A stretch of DNA of 48,539 bases from Gammaproteobacteria bacterium (lineage in GTDB: Bacteria; Pseudomonadota; Gammaproteobacteria; JAJPIJ01): the NCBI GenBank assembly GCA_021324815.1, contig JAJPIJ010000049.1, positions 1 through 48,539 on the forward strand, read 5' to 3'. The notes beneath the pieces are model-generated. The model saw only the letters and a program-made list of their open reading frames with translations. It made no database searches and had not been told where the DNA came from. How positions within the stretch are numbered: the first letter of the stretch is position 1; each line of letters begins with the position of its first letter. This document shows positions 39,375 to 46,975 of the stretch, in pieces. The position numbers were made by a program, and so were the translations under genes.

Positions 39375-42308
39375 TCAATCAAACAATTCCTTTTGCGCGT
39401 CCCTGTACGTCGTGCTCTTGCCCTCCGCGCGCAGGGTCGGCCGCTCGGCAAGCAGCGCATTCACCAGCTTCCAGTCCTCCAAGTCGCGCGGGAGGACCTC
39501 GAAGAGCGCCTGCGCCAGCTTCCAGAACGGGCCGTCCTCCAAGAGGTCGCGTTCGCCGAGATACCCGACCAGATCGCTGCGCTTCTCTTCCTTCCAGAGG
39601 AGCATGCTGCGATGGAGCGCATCGATGTGCGGCGGGTTCTGATCGGCGCCGAGTCCTCGGCGCTCGGCGCGGTCATCGAGAAGCGCAAGGCGGCATTTCG
39701 AGCCGTCCACCACGAAGATCCCGTGCCCGCGGGCGACCTCCATGGCGTTGTCCTCGTCGCCGCCGATCTGCACCACCATCCGGGCGTCGTCCCACGCCTG
39801 TTCCGCCGCGCCGTAGAGGTTCGCCCAGACGTAGTAGAGCGTGGAGAGGTTGTCGCCGCGGAACTCCCCGGCGATGGCGTCGCGCGCCGCCTGCTTGGCG
39901 AGATCCAGCAGTTCTGGGATGCCGACGGGGGTCCCGTCCGCCTTTTCCACGCGCTCGTACTTTCCGAACACGCCGACGGCCGGCCCGTAGCAAGCGACGA
40001 TGAGGTCTGCGCCGCGGAAGCCGTAGGACCAGAAGCGCTTCACGGAACGCTTGACGATCTCTTCAATCTGCGACCGGACCTGCTTGAAGGAAATCGCGCT
40101 GTCCGTGACGCGTGGGCGACAGGCGACTGTGACCGAACTCTCCAAAGAAGCCGTCCCAAGAGCCCAGGCAGTGTTGGGCATCTCCGTCGCAATCGGCCAG
40201 GTCGCATCCGGCGAAAGCCCAGCCTCGAAGAGGGCAGAGAGCAAGGCGGTCCAGGCGTCGGTGGACTGATGCGCGAACATGACCGTCACGAGTTTCGGCT
40301 CGCGAGCAAGACGCAGTACCTCGCTGAAACTCTCCTTGAGAAGGCGTCGATAGTGGGCGCGGGCACGCTCCTGCGAGCCTTCATGCCGGTGTCTGAGGCT
40401 CGTCGCCTCGTCGGCCTTGGGCGTGAGAGGGGTGCTGAAGACCTCGGGGAACTGGGATCCGATGCTCCGCTTGAGCCACACGTAGAAGAAATCCGACAGG
40501 TCCCCGTAGGAGATCGCGTCGTCGTAAGGGGGATCAGTAACCACGCAGGCGGCCGTTCCCGATTCGAGGGGTAGTGAAGCGGCATTGCCGAGGAGAATCT
40601 GCGGCTCCTTGAGGGTCGATCCGTTGGCGAGCCGCTCGTGCTCGATGACGTTGAGCATGTAGCGCAGTTGTGTGGAGGCAGAACCCGAACTGTCGGCGAG
40701 TGGATTGACCTCCGGGTAATCCCACATCAGCGGAATGACCTGCCCGCTAAAGGGAGTCTTGACTATTTGGCGTCCTGCCTCCCAACGACACGAAGTATTC
40801 GCAAACACAGCCACCCGATCCAGCCAAAGCGCAAGGTAGAGCGCCAAGGCTCGACGATACTCCTCATCGGGAACCTCGTGAGCCATGACCTCCAATGCTT
40901 CGTGTAAGGCACGAACGAACGTCTGCAGGGCCAGGAGTTGTCTCTTGTTGAAGAGGGACCCCCAATCCGTGATCCCGTACAGATGCACCCAAATCACGTC
41001 AGCGCTGATTTCCGGAGCGATGGGTTCAGCAGGCTTCTCGACTTCCAACTGTTCGAGCTCCTCCAGCGCCCGCAGGTCGACCTCTTCTACTGGACGATAG
41101 TCCTTTCCTCCCTTATTCATCGTGACCACTGCCACCATGCGGTGTCCCATCCGCCCCTCGCATCCAGCCTGACGGAGTCCTTCTGTAGACGTCGGCTGGT
41201 CGCAGTACGGACAGATGGCAGGGCCTCGTTGACGCTTAGTCCCGGCGGTTTGTTTGATTGCCTTTCCCTTGGCGACCCCGAAGGAGACCTCCTTCCGCGC
41301 CTTGTCTACGTTCATCGTGAGCGCCGCCTTAGTGCCCTTGCTGCACAAGACAAGGCTACGGAGCAACGGGATCTGGCCCTGACACGAGGGATTCGAGCAG
41401 GGGGCCGTACGTGCCCAGAGGTAGGCGAGGACGGGGTGGCCGTCATTGCCCGCCGGATACAGGTGTTCGATCTTTTCTCGCGTCCGCTCCAGGACCCAGT
41501 TCGCCCACCGCTCGAAGTCGTGGACGAGAACGTTGGGAACCTGGACTTCCCGCTCGACCTCCTTGCCGAATTCCTCGACGAGAGCCTTCCGCTTGCCGGG
41601 CTTGCCGTACTTCTGCGGGAACTCGCAGGTCGCTCGCAGGATGAGATAGGCCACCGGGTTGTAGTCATTGGCGACTGCCTTGCACCCGAGGCGACCAGCC
41701 TCAAGCGGGATGGCACCGCCGCCGGCGAAGGGGTCGAGGACCGTCGGCACTTGGCCGCCATAAGCCACCTTCACGAGTTCCCGGGCGATGCGCAGCACCT
41801 CACGACCCTGCGGGTTGTCGGGGTCGGACGTCTCCCACTTCACCAGGGACCGGTCGTCGAGCAGGTACTTGGGGTCCGGCGCCTTCTTTGCCTTGCCCGC
41901 CTCGAACGCCAGCGACTCGGGCGACCACTTCGCCATGAACATCAGCAGCCGGTTGGGCAGCGTGTCCGGCATGCCCTCGTAAGGGCGATACGGGTCCTCG
42001 TCGCGGCGGCTCTCACGGCCACGACGGTAGTGTTTCAGTTCCGCCGGGACGTGCGTCTTGAGATGGCGCTCCACGGCGGCGCGGAACTCCGCCGGGCAGC
42101 GCGGGTCGTCAGGATCGGGCACGAGCGAGGCGAACACCACCGCACGCGACGCTGCCAAGGGGCGACGCGCCCACCAGATGTGCAGATGGCTGATGTGAGC
42201 GTGGTGAATGTTCTTGTCCCGCACGCTCTCCGCCGAGATCTCCCGAATCGGCAGCGCCACCTCGATCAGGCGGGGGCACTCGTTACCGTTGTTTCCTCGC
42301 CCGCTCAT
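39375..42308 (-). CDS. DUF1156 (COG1743-type) adenine-specific DNA methylase with Zn ribbon
   Basis: Protein of 977 residues. The N-terminal DUF1156 signature is HHAHISHLHIWWARRPLAAS near residue 36. The SAM-binding motif is LDPFAGGGAIPLEAG (191-205), and the catalytic motif is TDPPY (591-595), followed by DAISYGDLSDFFYVWLKRS. Between them lies a cysteine-rich zone, CSNPSC (304-309), C322, CPYC (366-369) and C383, consistent with a zinc ribbon. It should methylate adenine in DNA, marking self, with the DUF499 ATPase as usual partner. The start ATG overlaps the AlbA_2 stop as ATGA. Its stop abuts the right inverted repeat of the four-helix-bundle cassette. Confidence 0.92.
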   Translation of the reverse strand: MSGRGNNGNECPRLIEVALPIREISAESVRDKNIHHAHISHLHIWWARRPLAASRAVVFASLVPDPDDPRCPAEFRAAVERHLKTHVPAELKHYRRGRESRRDEDPYRPYEGMPDTLPNRLLMFMAKWSPESLAFEAGKAKKAPDPKYLLDDRSLVKWETSDPDNPQGREVLRIARELVKVAYGGQVPTVLDPFAGGGAIPLEAGRLGCKAVANDYNPVAYLILRATCEFPQKYGKPGKRKALVEEFGKEVEREVQVPNVLVHDFERWANWVLERTREKIEHLYPAGNDGHPVLAYLWARTAPCSNPSCQGQIPLLRSLVLCSKGTKAALTMNVDKARKEVSFGVAKGKAIKQTAGTKRQRGPAICPYCDQPTSTEGLRQAGCEGRMGHRMVAVVTMNKGGKDYRPVEEVDLRALEELEQLEVEKPAEPIAPEISADVIWVHLYGITDWGSLFNKRQLLALQTFVRALHEALEVMAHEVPDEEYRRALALYLALWLDRVAVFANTSCRWEAGRQIVKTPFSGQVIPLMWDYPEVNPLADSSGSASTQLRYMLNVIEHERLANGSTLKEPQILLGNAASLPLESGTAACVVTDPPYDDAISYGDLSDFFYVWLKRSIGSQFPEVFSTPLTPKADEATSLRHRHEGSQERARAHYRRLLKESFSEVLRLAREPKLVTVMFAHQSTDAWTALLSALFEAGLSPDATWPIATEMPNTAWALGTASLESSVTVACRPRVTDSAISFKQVRSQIEEIVKRSVKRFWSYGFRGADLIVACYGPAVGVFGKYERVEKADGTPVGIPELLDLAKQAARDAIAGEFRGDNLSTLYYVWANLYGAAEQAWDDARMVVQIGGDEDNAMEVARGHGIFVVDGSKCRLALLDDRAERRGLGADQNPPHIDALHRSMLLWKEEKRSDLVGYLGERDLLEDGPFWKLAQALFEVLPRDLEDWKLVNALLAERPTLRAEGKSTTYRDAQKELFD

Positions 42309-43543
42309 GATTGCCGTCGCTCCTTCCAGAGGCGGACGACGAACCGATCCTCTTCCTCGATGAGATCCGGCTCCGTTGCGTTGTGAGCACGCATGGACTC
42401 GATGATCCGGTTGCGCACTCCCATTCCGTAGTGTTCCACGTAGCCGTAGTCGCGGAGAATCTCTTTGAGAAGCTCGTTGCGCGCGACGCGCACGACCCCC
42501 TGCTTCATCTTCTCTACCGTGACACCGTTTGGAAGCCGGCCGGGGGAGATGACCTCGAGCCGGTTCGCGTAAAGCGCGACCTCGATATCCGTGCCTTCTC
42601 GCGCATAATCGCGATGCGCCACTGCGTTCACGACCGCCTCCCGTACCGCATCGAGGGGAAGTGCCTTCTTTCTGCGCCGGCGCCCTCCCTCGAGCCAAGC
42701 CATGCTCCCCATGTTGCGGTTCACGAAATCCACCGCACGATCGATTACGCCCTTGTCCACCGCACGGCCGCGCGCGGAGACCACCGAAACCAGCGGCCCT
42801 CGAATCCGTTCCTCGTCGATCGTGTTGTATTCCTTTTCCGTGCCCGGGAAGGCCACTGCCGTCACCCCTGCCTGCGGCAGGCGACGGTTCGGGTTTTCGC
42901 CGAAGAGGAGGAGGCCGGCGACCGATGCGCAAGCATGCTCTCCCGCCTGCACCAGCAAATCGGAATTGAGCAGGAGCTGTCGCCAGGCTTCAACATCCTC
43001 GCGATCTGGCACTGACCGCTTCAGGACGACGCCGAAGTAGTTTTCGAGCCTCGTGATGTCGAGGCTCTGGAAATCCGTATCCGGGACCGGCTTGATCTCG
43101 TAGCGGACCAGGCGAGCGGACTGGTAGAGCCGTCCCTCTTCCTCGCGTGTTGCTTCGCGTGACGTGCTCCCCACGCGAATGAAGGTGACCCAGGCGTTGC
43201 CGCGCCTGGCTTTGTAGGGTTTCCCCGGACTGTCTGCGGGGAGCTCGACGATCCCTATGATCTTACCGTCATCCATCGTTACCGAGCTCCACACCGGGAT
43301 GATTGCCGGCTGCAGGTTCTGCCGCGCGATGTTCATCACCCACTCCTCAGCTTGCGCGCGGCTTCTGGTCAGTCCGGCAATCCGGCCGTCATCCTCCACT
43401 CCCAGCAGGATCACGCCCCCCTCGAGGTTGAGCAACGCGGCGATCTCAGTTGCCAGCGAGTCCGGGTGGACATCATCACGCTTGAACTCGACGCGAGAGT
43501 TCTCTCCGTTGGCGATGAGTTCGAGCAACTCAGTCTTGTTCAT
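42305..43543 (-). CDS. AlbA_2/Schlafen-domain ATP-binding protein (copy 1)
   Basis: Protein of 412 residues. The N-terminal AlbA_2 (Schlafen-like nucleic-acid-binding) domain, about residues 10-135, shows ENSRVEFKRDD and LEGGVILLGVEDDGRIAGL. The C-terminal GHKL-type ATP-binding domain has LDAVREAVVNAVAHRDYAREGTD near 295-318, EVISPGRLPNGV, and GYVEHYGMGVRNRI. Such COG2865-type proteins are often annotated as transcriptional regulators or as defence genes. It starts three bases after the TrlF stop and overlaps the methylase start, so it belongs to one translational unit with both. A paralogue lies at 46972-48375. Confidence 0.88.
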   Translation of the reverse strand: MNKTELLELIANGENSRVEFKRDDVHPDSLATEIAALLNLEGGVILLGVEDDGRIAGLTRSRAQAEEWVMNIARQNLQPAIIPVWSSVTMDDGKIIGIVELPADSPGKPYKARRGNAWVTFIRVGSTSREATREEEGRLYQSARLVRYEIKPVPDTDFQSLDITRLENYFGVVLKRSVPDREDVEAWRQLLLNSDLLVQAGEHACASVAGLLLFGENPNRRLPQAGVTAVAFPGTEKEYNTIDEERIRGPLVSVVSARGRAVDKGVIDRAVDFVNRNMGSMAWLEGGRRRRKKALPLDAVREAVVNAVAHRDYAREGTDIEVALYANRLEVISPGRLPNGVTVEKMKQGVVRVARNELLKEILRDYGYVEHYGMGVRNRIIESMRAHNATEPDLIEEEDRFVVRLWKERRQS

Positions 43544-43546
43544 CGG

Positions 43547-46252
43547 TCAGAACCCATACTTCCTGCGCCGTGTTTCGAATGCCTCGCGACCGCCTTCGAG
43601 AATCTCCTCCACGAGCTCACGGACCGACTGGGAATCGATCGATCCCATATGCTCGGCGGCGATCCGCGCGCGGCCTCCCTCGGCCTCGCCGGAGGCGGAG
43701 AGGCCGAGAATCAACTCGGCGTCACCGAGCACCGGGATGTTGGCGTTGTGCGTCGAAAAGATGAACTGTCTGCGTTGCTTCTCGGCGCGCATGCGGGGCA
43801 CCACCCCTTCGGTGATGAAGCGGTTGTCGAGGTCGTCCTCCGGCTGGTCCACGATCAGCGGAGCGTCAGCCTCGAGGAGCAAGAGCAGGAGCACCGCAGT
43901 GGCTTTTTGTCCGGTCGAAAGGTCTTCCAACATTTGCCAGACTGGTAAACTCCCGGCGGGCGCGGTATTGAGGCGGATCGCCGTGGTGGGCGGAAGCTCC
44001 AGCTCCTCGATCCGCATGAACACCCCTGGATCGGCTTTGGCCAGGCGTTCGGCTTGGGCGGGGGTGATCCCGTAGGCGTTGCTCAACGCCTCGGCGCCTG
44101 CCCGGCAGACCTCGACGACGTGCGTCAGGGAGAGATCGGGTACCTTCCGCAGGCTCTCGATGGCCTCGGACATCCGGCCGCCGATCTCCTCGCGCAGAAT
44201 CTTGAAGAGCGGCTCCCGATTCCCGCCCGCCGTGACCTCGACCTGCACTCGGTTACGTAGTTTCCCGCTGACACTCTTGGCAGCCTGGTCGAGAGCGCGA
44301 AACTCCCTGGCCTTGACGTCTTCCCACTCGGCGAGCAGCTCCCGCCGCTTGGCGGCGAGTTCCTTTTCAGTTCGCTTCAGTAGCGCAAGGCGGTCCTGGA
44401 GGGGGCGCAGCTCCTCGATCTGCCGCCGCAGCCGGATGAACTCCTCGCCGTCCACACGAGACTTCTGAAGCTCGCGCAGAATCTTTTCATACGCCGCCTG
44501 AACCTGCTGCTTGCGTGCCTCCCAAGCAGAGCGCACCCGTGCAATTCCCTCGTCGGCCCGTTTCAGGGCGCCTTCCAGGTCGTCGACAATGCGCGTGAGA
44601 TCGCGCTCCAGATCGACAAGCACCTCATTCGCTCGCGACAGGATCTCCTTCCCGGGGAGGTCCTTCAGCGCCATCTCCGATAAAAATGTGCGGTCGATCG
44701 GAAGCTCACGCTTCAAAGTCTCCAGAGCTTCACGGAAGTGAGCCAGGCGCTCAGGAACGGTGCCCAGCACGCGTTGTTCGCGTACCAGAAGGCTCTGCTC
44801 CCGCAATCGATCTTCGAGGCCAGCTTCCTGGAATCGTTTGAGGGTTTCCTGCAGCGCTGGGAGTGCGGCGAGCCGCTCTTCGATCTCCTTGATCTCATGG
44901 CGCGTGTCGCACAACGCGCGACGGTTTTTCTGGAGATCGCGGCTCAGTGAGGCCTTGCGCTGGACGAGCGACTCGTCATGCTCGACATAACGATCGAGCA
45001 GGCGCGTGAGCTTTTCGCGGCTTTTGGTCAGCTCGGATATTTCGTGCTGGCCATACACTTCAATCCTGGGCAGAATGTCCAGTGGCGTCAGGTTCGAAAC
45101 CGCGCCGTTGGCCTCCCGTACCAGCGGTGGGTTCGGGATTGTACGTTCGATTCGATACTCGCGAACGCCGGGGCGTTGCACCCGTACGAGGAGCGAGATC
45201 TTGGTGCCGTTGCGCAAAACGTGGCGGACAATCCCGTCGTGCGTCTTGCGCGCCTCGTCGCCGATCGGTTCGAGTCCAAGTGCCGCGCGGATGCTCTCGA
45301 CGACTGTGGACTTGCCCGTCCCGCGGCCGCCCACGAGCACATTCAGGTTGGGGTTCAAATGGACGGCGACACCGTCAAGGAATCCTCCTTCCCAAGCCAA
45401 GGCGACGAGTTCCGCATGCCGCTCGGGTTCCAAGGTTCCCGTTTTGGGATTCAGGCGAATGCGTGAGCCCGGATCGAGGAAGGCCTGCCGCAACCCTTCG
45501 ATGCTGACCTCGGACATCTTGATCCAGCAGGTTGTTGCCCGGTCCTCGAGGTCCGCGGGCTTGACGACATCCTTCGCGTTGACGACCGCGATGGCCAGCC
45601 CCTCTTCGGCGGCGTGCTCGCGGCGGTAGTTCGGGTCCCTGTTCTCGATAATCTGCCGATATTCCTGAGGCAGATCCTCTACATGCCCCGGAATTTGCAC
45701 AGCAAGAAGGTTCTCATGCTGCCACGCTCGGATCCTCGCCTGGCCCTTCAAAACGGTGAAAAGTCCCCCGTCGTTCGTCACGTGCGCCGCGATCGCGATG
45801 CCGCCCTGGCTCTGAACACAACGCAGCACATCGCTGAAGTTTTTGATTGAGAGAGCAGAAGACGGGCTGGTATCCCTAATGCCGAACTCCCCGAGATACC
45901 TTTCGAGTTTCTCCCCGCTTGTGTCCGGCGGGTACAAGCACAGGACGTGAACGCCCTCGTTCGAAGCAAGTTCAAACCCGGGGAAGATGTGGACGTTCGT
46001 GCCTTTGGCCGCTGCTCGGAAGGCTGCCACACTGCTCACACTGTTGTGGTCGGTGATGGCGAGCACGGTGATGTTCAGCTTTGCTGCCTTCTCCACAATC
46101 GCCCGGGCATAGCCGCGCGCATCTCCGTTGGACGCCTCGCCTCGAAATGTCCCGGCATAGTGATGGGGATTGACTTGGAGAGCGCACTTATAGAACCGCG
46201 CACCAGGTGAGAGTTTAAGAGCGCTCTCGATGGGGTCGGTTTTCGTGATCAT
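43547..46252 (-). CDS. TrlF-family PHP-domain/ABC-type ATPase
   Basis: Protein of 901 residues. Residues about 20-260 are a PHP-type domain: AITDHNSVSSV (65-75), PGFELASNEGVHVLCLYPP (91-109) and IAAHVTNDG (154-162) supply metal-ligand positions, but the first HxH motif reads QVNPHH. Walker A is GGRGTGKST (308-316). Residues about 420-720 form long coiled coils rich in Leu, Glu and Arg. The ABC signature is LSTGQKA (778-784), Walker B is LIVDQPEDDLDN (801-812), and the D-loop/His region is FIFSTHNANIP. The plan is that of SMC/RecN-like ATPases with a PHP nuclease or phosphatase domain, as in TrlF. Its start overlaps the preceding remnant gene as ATGA. Likely a sensor-effector in defence; target unknown. 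Confidence 0.88.
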   Translation of the reverse strand: MITKTDPIESALKLSPGARFYKCALQVNPHHYAGTFRGEASNGDARGYARAIVEKAAKLNITVLAITDHNSVSSVAAFRAAAKGTNVHIFPGFELASNEGVHVLCLYPPDTSGEKLERYLGEFGIRDTSPSSALSIKNFSDVLRCVQSQGGIAIAAHVTNDGGLFTVLKGQARIRAWQHENLLAVQIPGHVEDLPQEYRQIIENRDPNYRREHAAEEGLAIAVVNAKDVVKPADLEDRATTCWIKMSEVSIEGLRQAFLDPGSRIRLNPKTGTLEPERHAELVALAWEGGFLDGVAVHLNPNLNVLVGGRGTGKSTVVESIRAALGLEPIGDEARKTHDGIVRHVLRNGTKISLLVRVQRPGVREYRIERTIPNPPLVREANGAVSNLTPLDILPRIEVYGQHEISELTKSREKLTRLLDRYVEHDESLVQRKASLSRDLQKNRRALCDTRHEIKEIEERLAALPALQETLKRFQEAGLEDRLREQSLLVREQRVLGTVPERLAHFREALETLKRELPIDRTFLSEMALKDLPGKEILSRANEVLVDLERDLTRIVDDLEGALKRADEGIARVRSAWEARKQQVQAAYEKILRELQKSRVDGEEFIRLRRQIEELRPLQDRLALLKRTEKELAAKRRELLAEWEDVKAREFRALDQAAKSVSGKLRNRVQVEVTAGGNREPLFKILREEIGGRMSEAIESLRKVPDLSLTHVVEVCRAGAEALSNAYGITPAQAERLAKADPGVFMRIEELELPPTTAIRLNTAPAGSLPVWQMLEDLSTGQKATAVLLLLLLEADAPLIVDQPEDDLDNRFITEGVVPRMRAEKQRRQFIFSTHNANIPVLGDAELILGLSASGEAEGGRARIAAEHMGSIDSQSVRELVEEILEGGREAFETRRRKYGF

Positions 46253-46285
46253 TTGCCTCGCTCCTCGGTCTTCGAAGGGGCCTCG

Positions 46286-46387
46286 ACTTCCTCGCCTTGC
46301 TGCGCCCAGTCGCCCTCTTCGACGAGGTACTGGATCTGCCGGTACAGCATCTCCGGGTTGAGGCTGGAGATCGGATCCTGGATGATG
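46286..46387. repeat. 102-bp direct repeat, copy 1
   Basis: Matches 48421-48522 in the same orientation with two differences in 102 bases (GAGGCTGG against GAGCCTGG, and ATCGGATCC against ATCGGGTCC). It encodes the C-terminal region with LNPEMLYRQIQYLVEEGDW. The two copies bracket the second AlbA_2 gene and the decayed modules. Confidence 0.9.
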
Positions 46388-46458
46388 GCTGGGCGGGCGC
46401 AGGTGCGATGAGGCTGTACGGCCTCCGGGGGCGGCGAGCTCTGATGCGGCTCTGATGG

Positions 46459-46494
46459 CCTTGCCATCAGAGCTCGTTGCAGAGCATGTGCGGC
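46459..46494. repeat. 36-bp direct repeat, copy 1 (copy 2 at 46530-46565)
   Basis: An identical 36-base sequence beginning CCTTGCCATCAGAGCTCG appears again 71 bases further right at 46530-46565. On the minus strand it can read AAHALQRALMAR. The 71-base offset is not a multiple of three, so the copies are in different frames. Confidence 0.85.
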
Positions 46495-46508
46495 GGCTAT
46501 ATCCATCA

Positions 46509-46786
46509 TCATCTCATCTCTTGTAAGTCCCTTGCCATCAGAGCTCGTTGCAGAGCATGTGCGGCCGCCTGCCTGTCGGCGCGAAGCAGGATGGTCTGCA
46601 GCCAGCGCTTCCCGGCGCCGTTCGTCAGCTCATTGCAGCGCATTCGCCAGATCATTTCACACCCCTCGCGGGACGAGGAACCAGGAGGCCCCGTCCCATC
46701 GAGTGCATGAGTCTAGGTGGCCGCAAGGCGGAATAGGGCGGCTCAGCCCTGAATGGGGCCGCCTTATTTCCGCCTTATTCTCCGCC
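46509..46786 (-). pseudogene. decayed module: AlbA_2 C-terminal remnant followed by a short frame
   Basis: Together with the small frame at 46787-46975 this covers the 460-base stretch without an intact gene. Near 46660-46690 the minus strand reads WDGASWFLVPRGV then a stop, a diverged copy of the AlbA_2 C-terminus GATWFLVSGGRE. It is followed by a 48-codon frame (46655 to 46509) starting MIWRMRCNELTNGAGKRW, comparable to MSWRMRWNKLANALGKAG of the next module. The remaining bases, including short GGCGGAAATAAGGCGG-type repeats near 46750-46790, show nothing recognisable. Confidence 0.45.
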
Positions 46787-46975
46787 CTATTCTTCATACC
46801 CTCTCTCCAGAGCCCAGGAGGATCCGCGCCCGTGCCCACTCTGGCGTACGAGCCGGAGCCGCTTCAGGTGCAGCAGATCCAGGCGGAACCGCCGATCGGA
46901 CGGGGAGTCCTGAAGCTCCCCGCCAGCTTTTCCCAGCGCATTCGCCAGCTTATTCCAGCGCATTCGCCAGCTCAT
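46787..46975 (-). CDS. small frame (62 aa) with winged-helix-like C-terminal remnant
   Basis: A 62-codon frame whose ATG overlaps the AlbA_2 stop as ATGA. It starts MSWRMRWNKLANALGKAGG and continues DLLHLKRLRLVRQSGHGRGS, clearly related to DDLYHLKRLGLIDLKGRGRG at the end of the AlbA_2 protein just upstream. The first part contains a repeated AATGCGCTGG-type unit. It may be a partial duplicate of the last 60 codons of that gene, or a small translated protein. Confidence 0.4.
   Translation of the reverse strand: MSWRMRWNKLANALGKAGGELQDSPSDRRFRLDLLHLKRLRLVRQSGHGRGSSWALERGYEE

Larger units (their letters stand above)
46249..46512 (-). pseudogene. truncated gene keeping the 3' end of the upstream unknown gene
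   Basis: An open frame of 87 codons. Its C-terminal half contains IIQDPISSLNPEMLYRQIQ and YLVEEGDWAQQGEEV, nearly identical to the C-terminus encoded at 48372-48539. The N-terminal half is AHALQRALMARPSEPHQSS and similar, partly made of a 36-bp repeat. It looks like a deleted copy of the upstream gene whose stop still overlaps the TrlF start (ATGA). It could be translated as a small leader protein that couples TrlF translation. Confidence 0.55.

Noticed and set aside
36129-42308. BREX system (BrxC/PglX/PglZ)
   Set aside because: There is an ATPase and a methylase, but their signatures are DUF499 and DUF1156. No PglZ, BrxA, BrxB or BrxL candidate is present.
42860-42890. Palindrome CCTGCCGCAGGCAGG in AlbA_2 copy 1 as an in-frame repeat insertion
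   Set aside because: The encoded residues (LPQAGVTAVAF) align without a gap to copy 2 (YPQCQLRLARF), so nothing was inserted.
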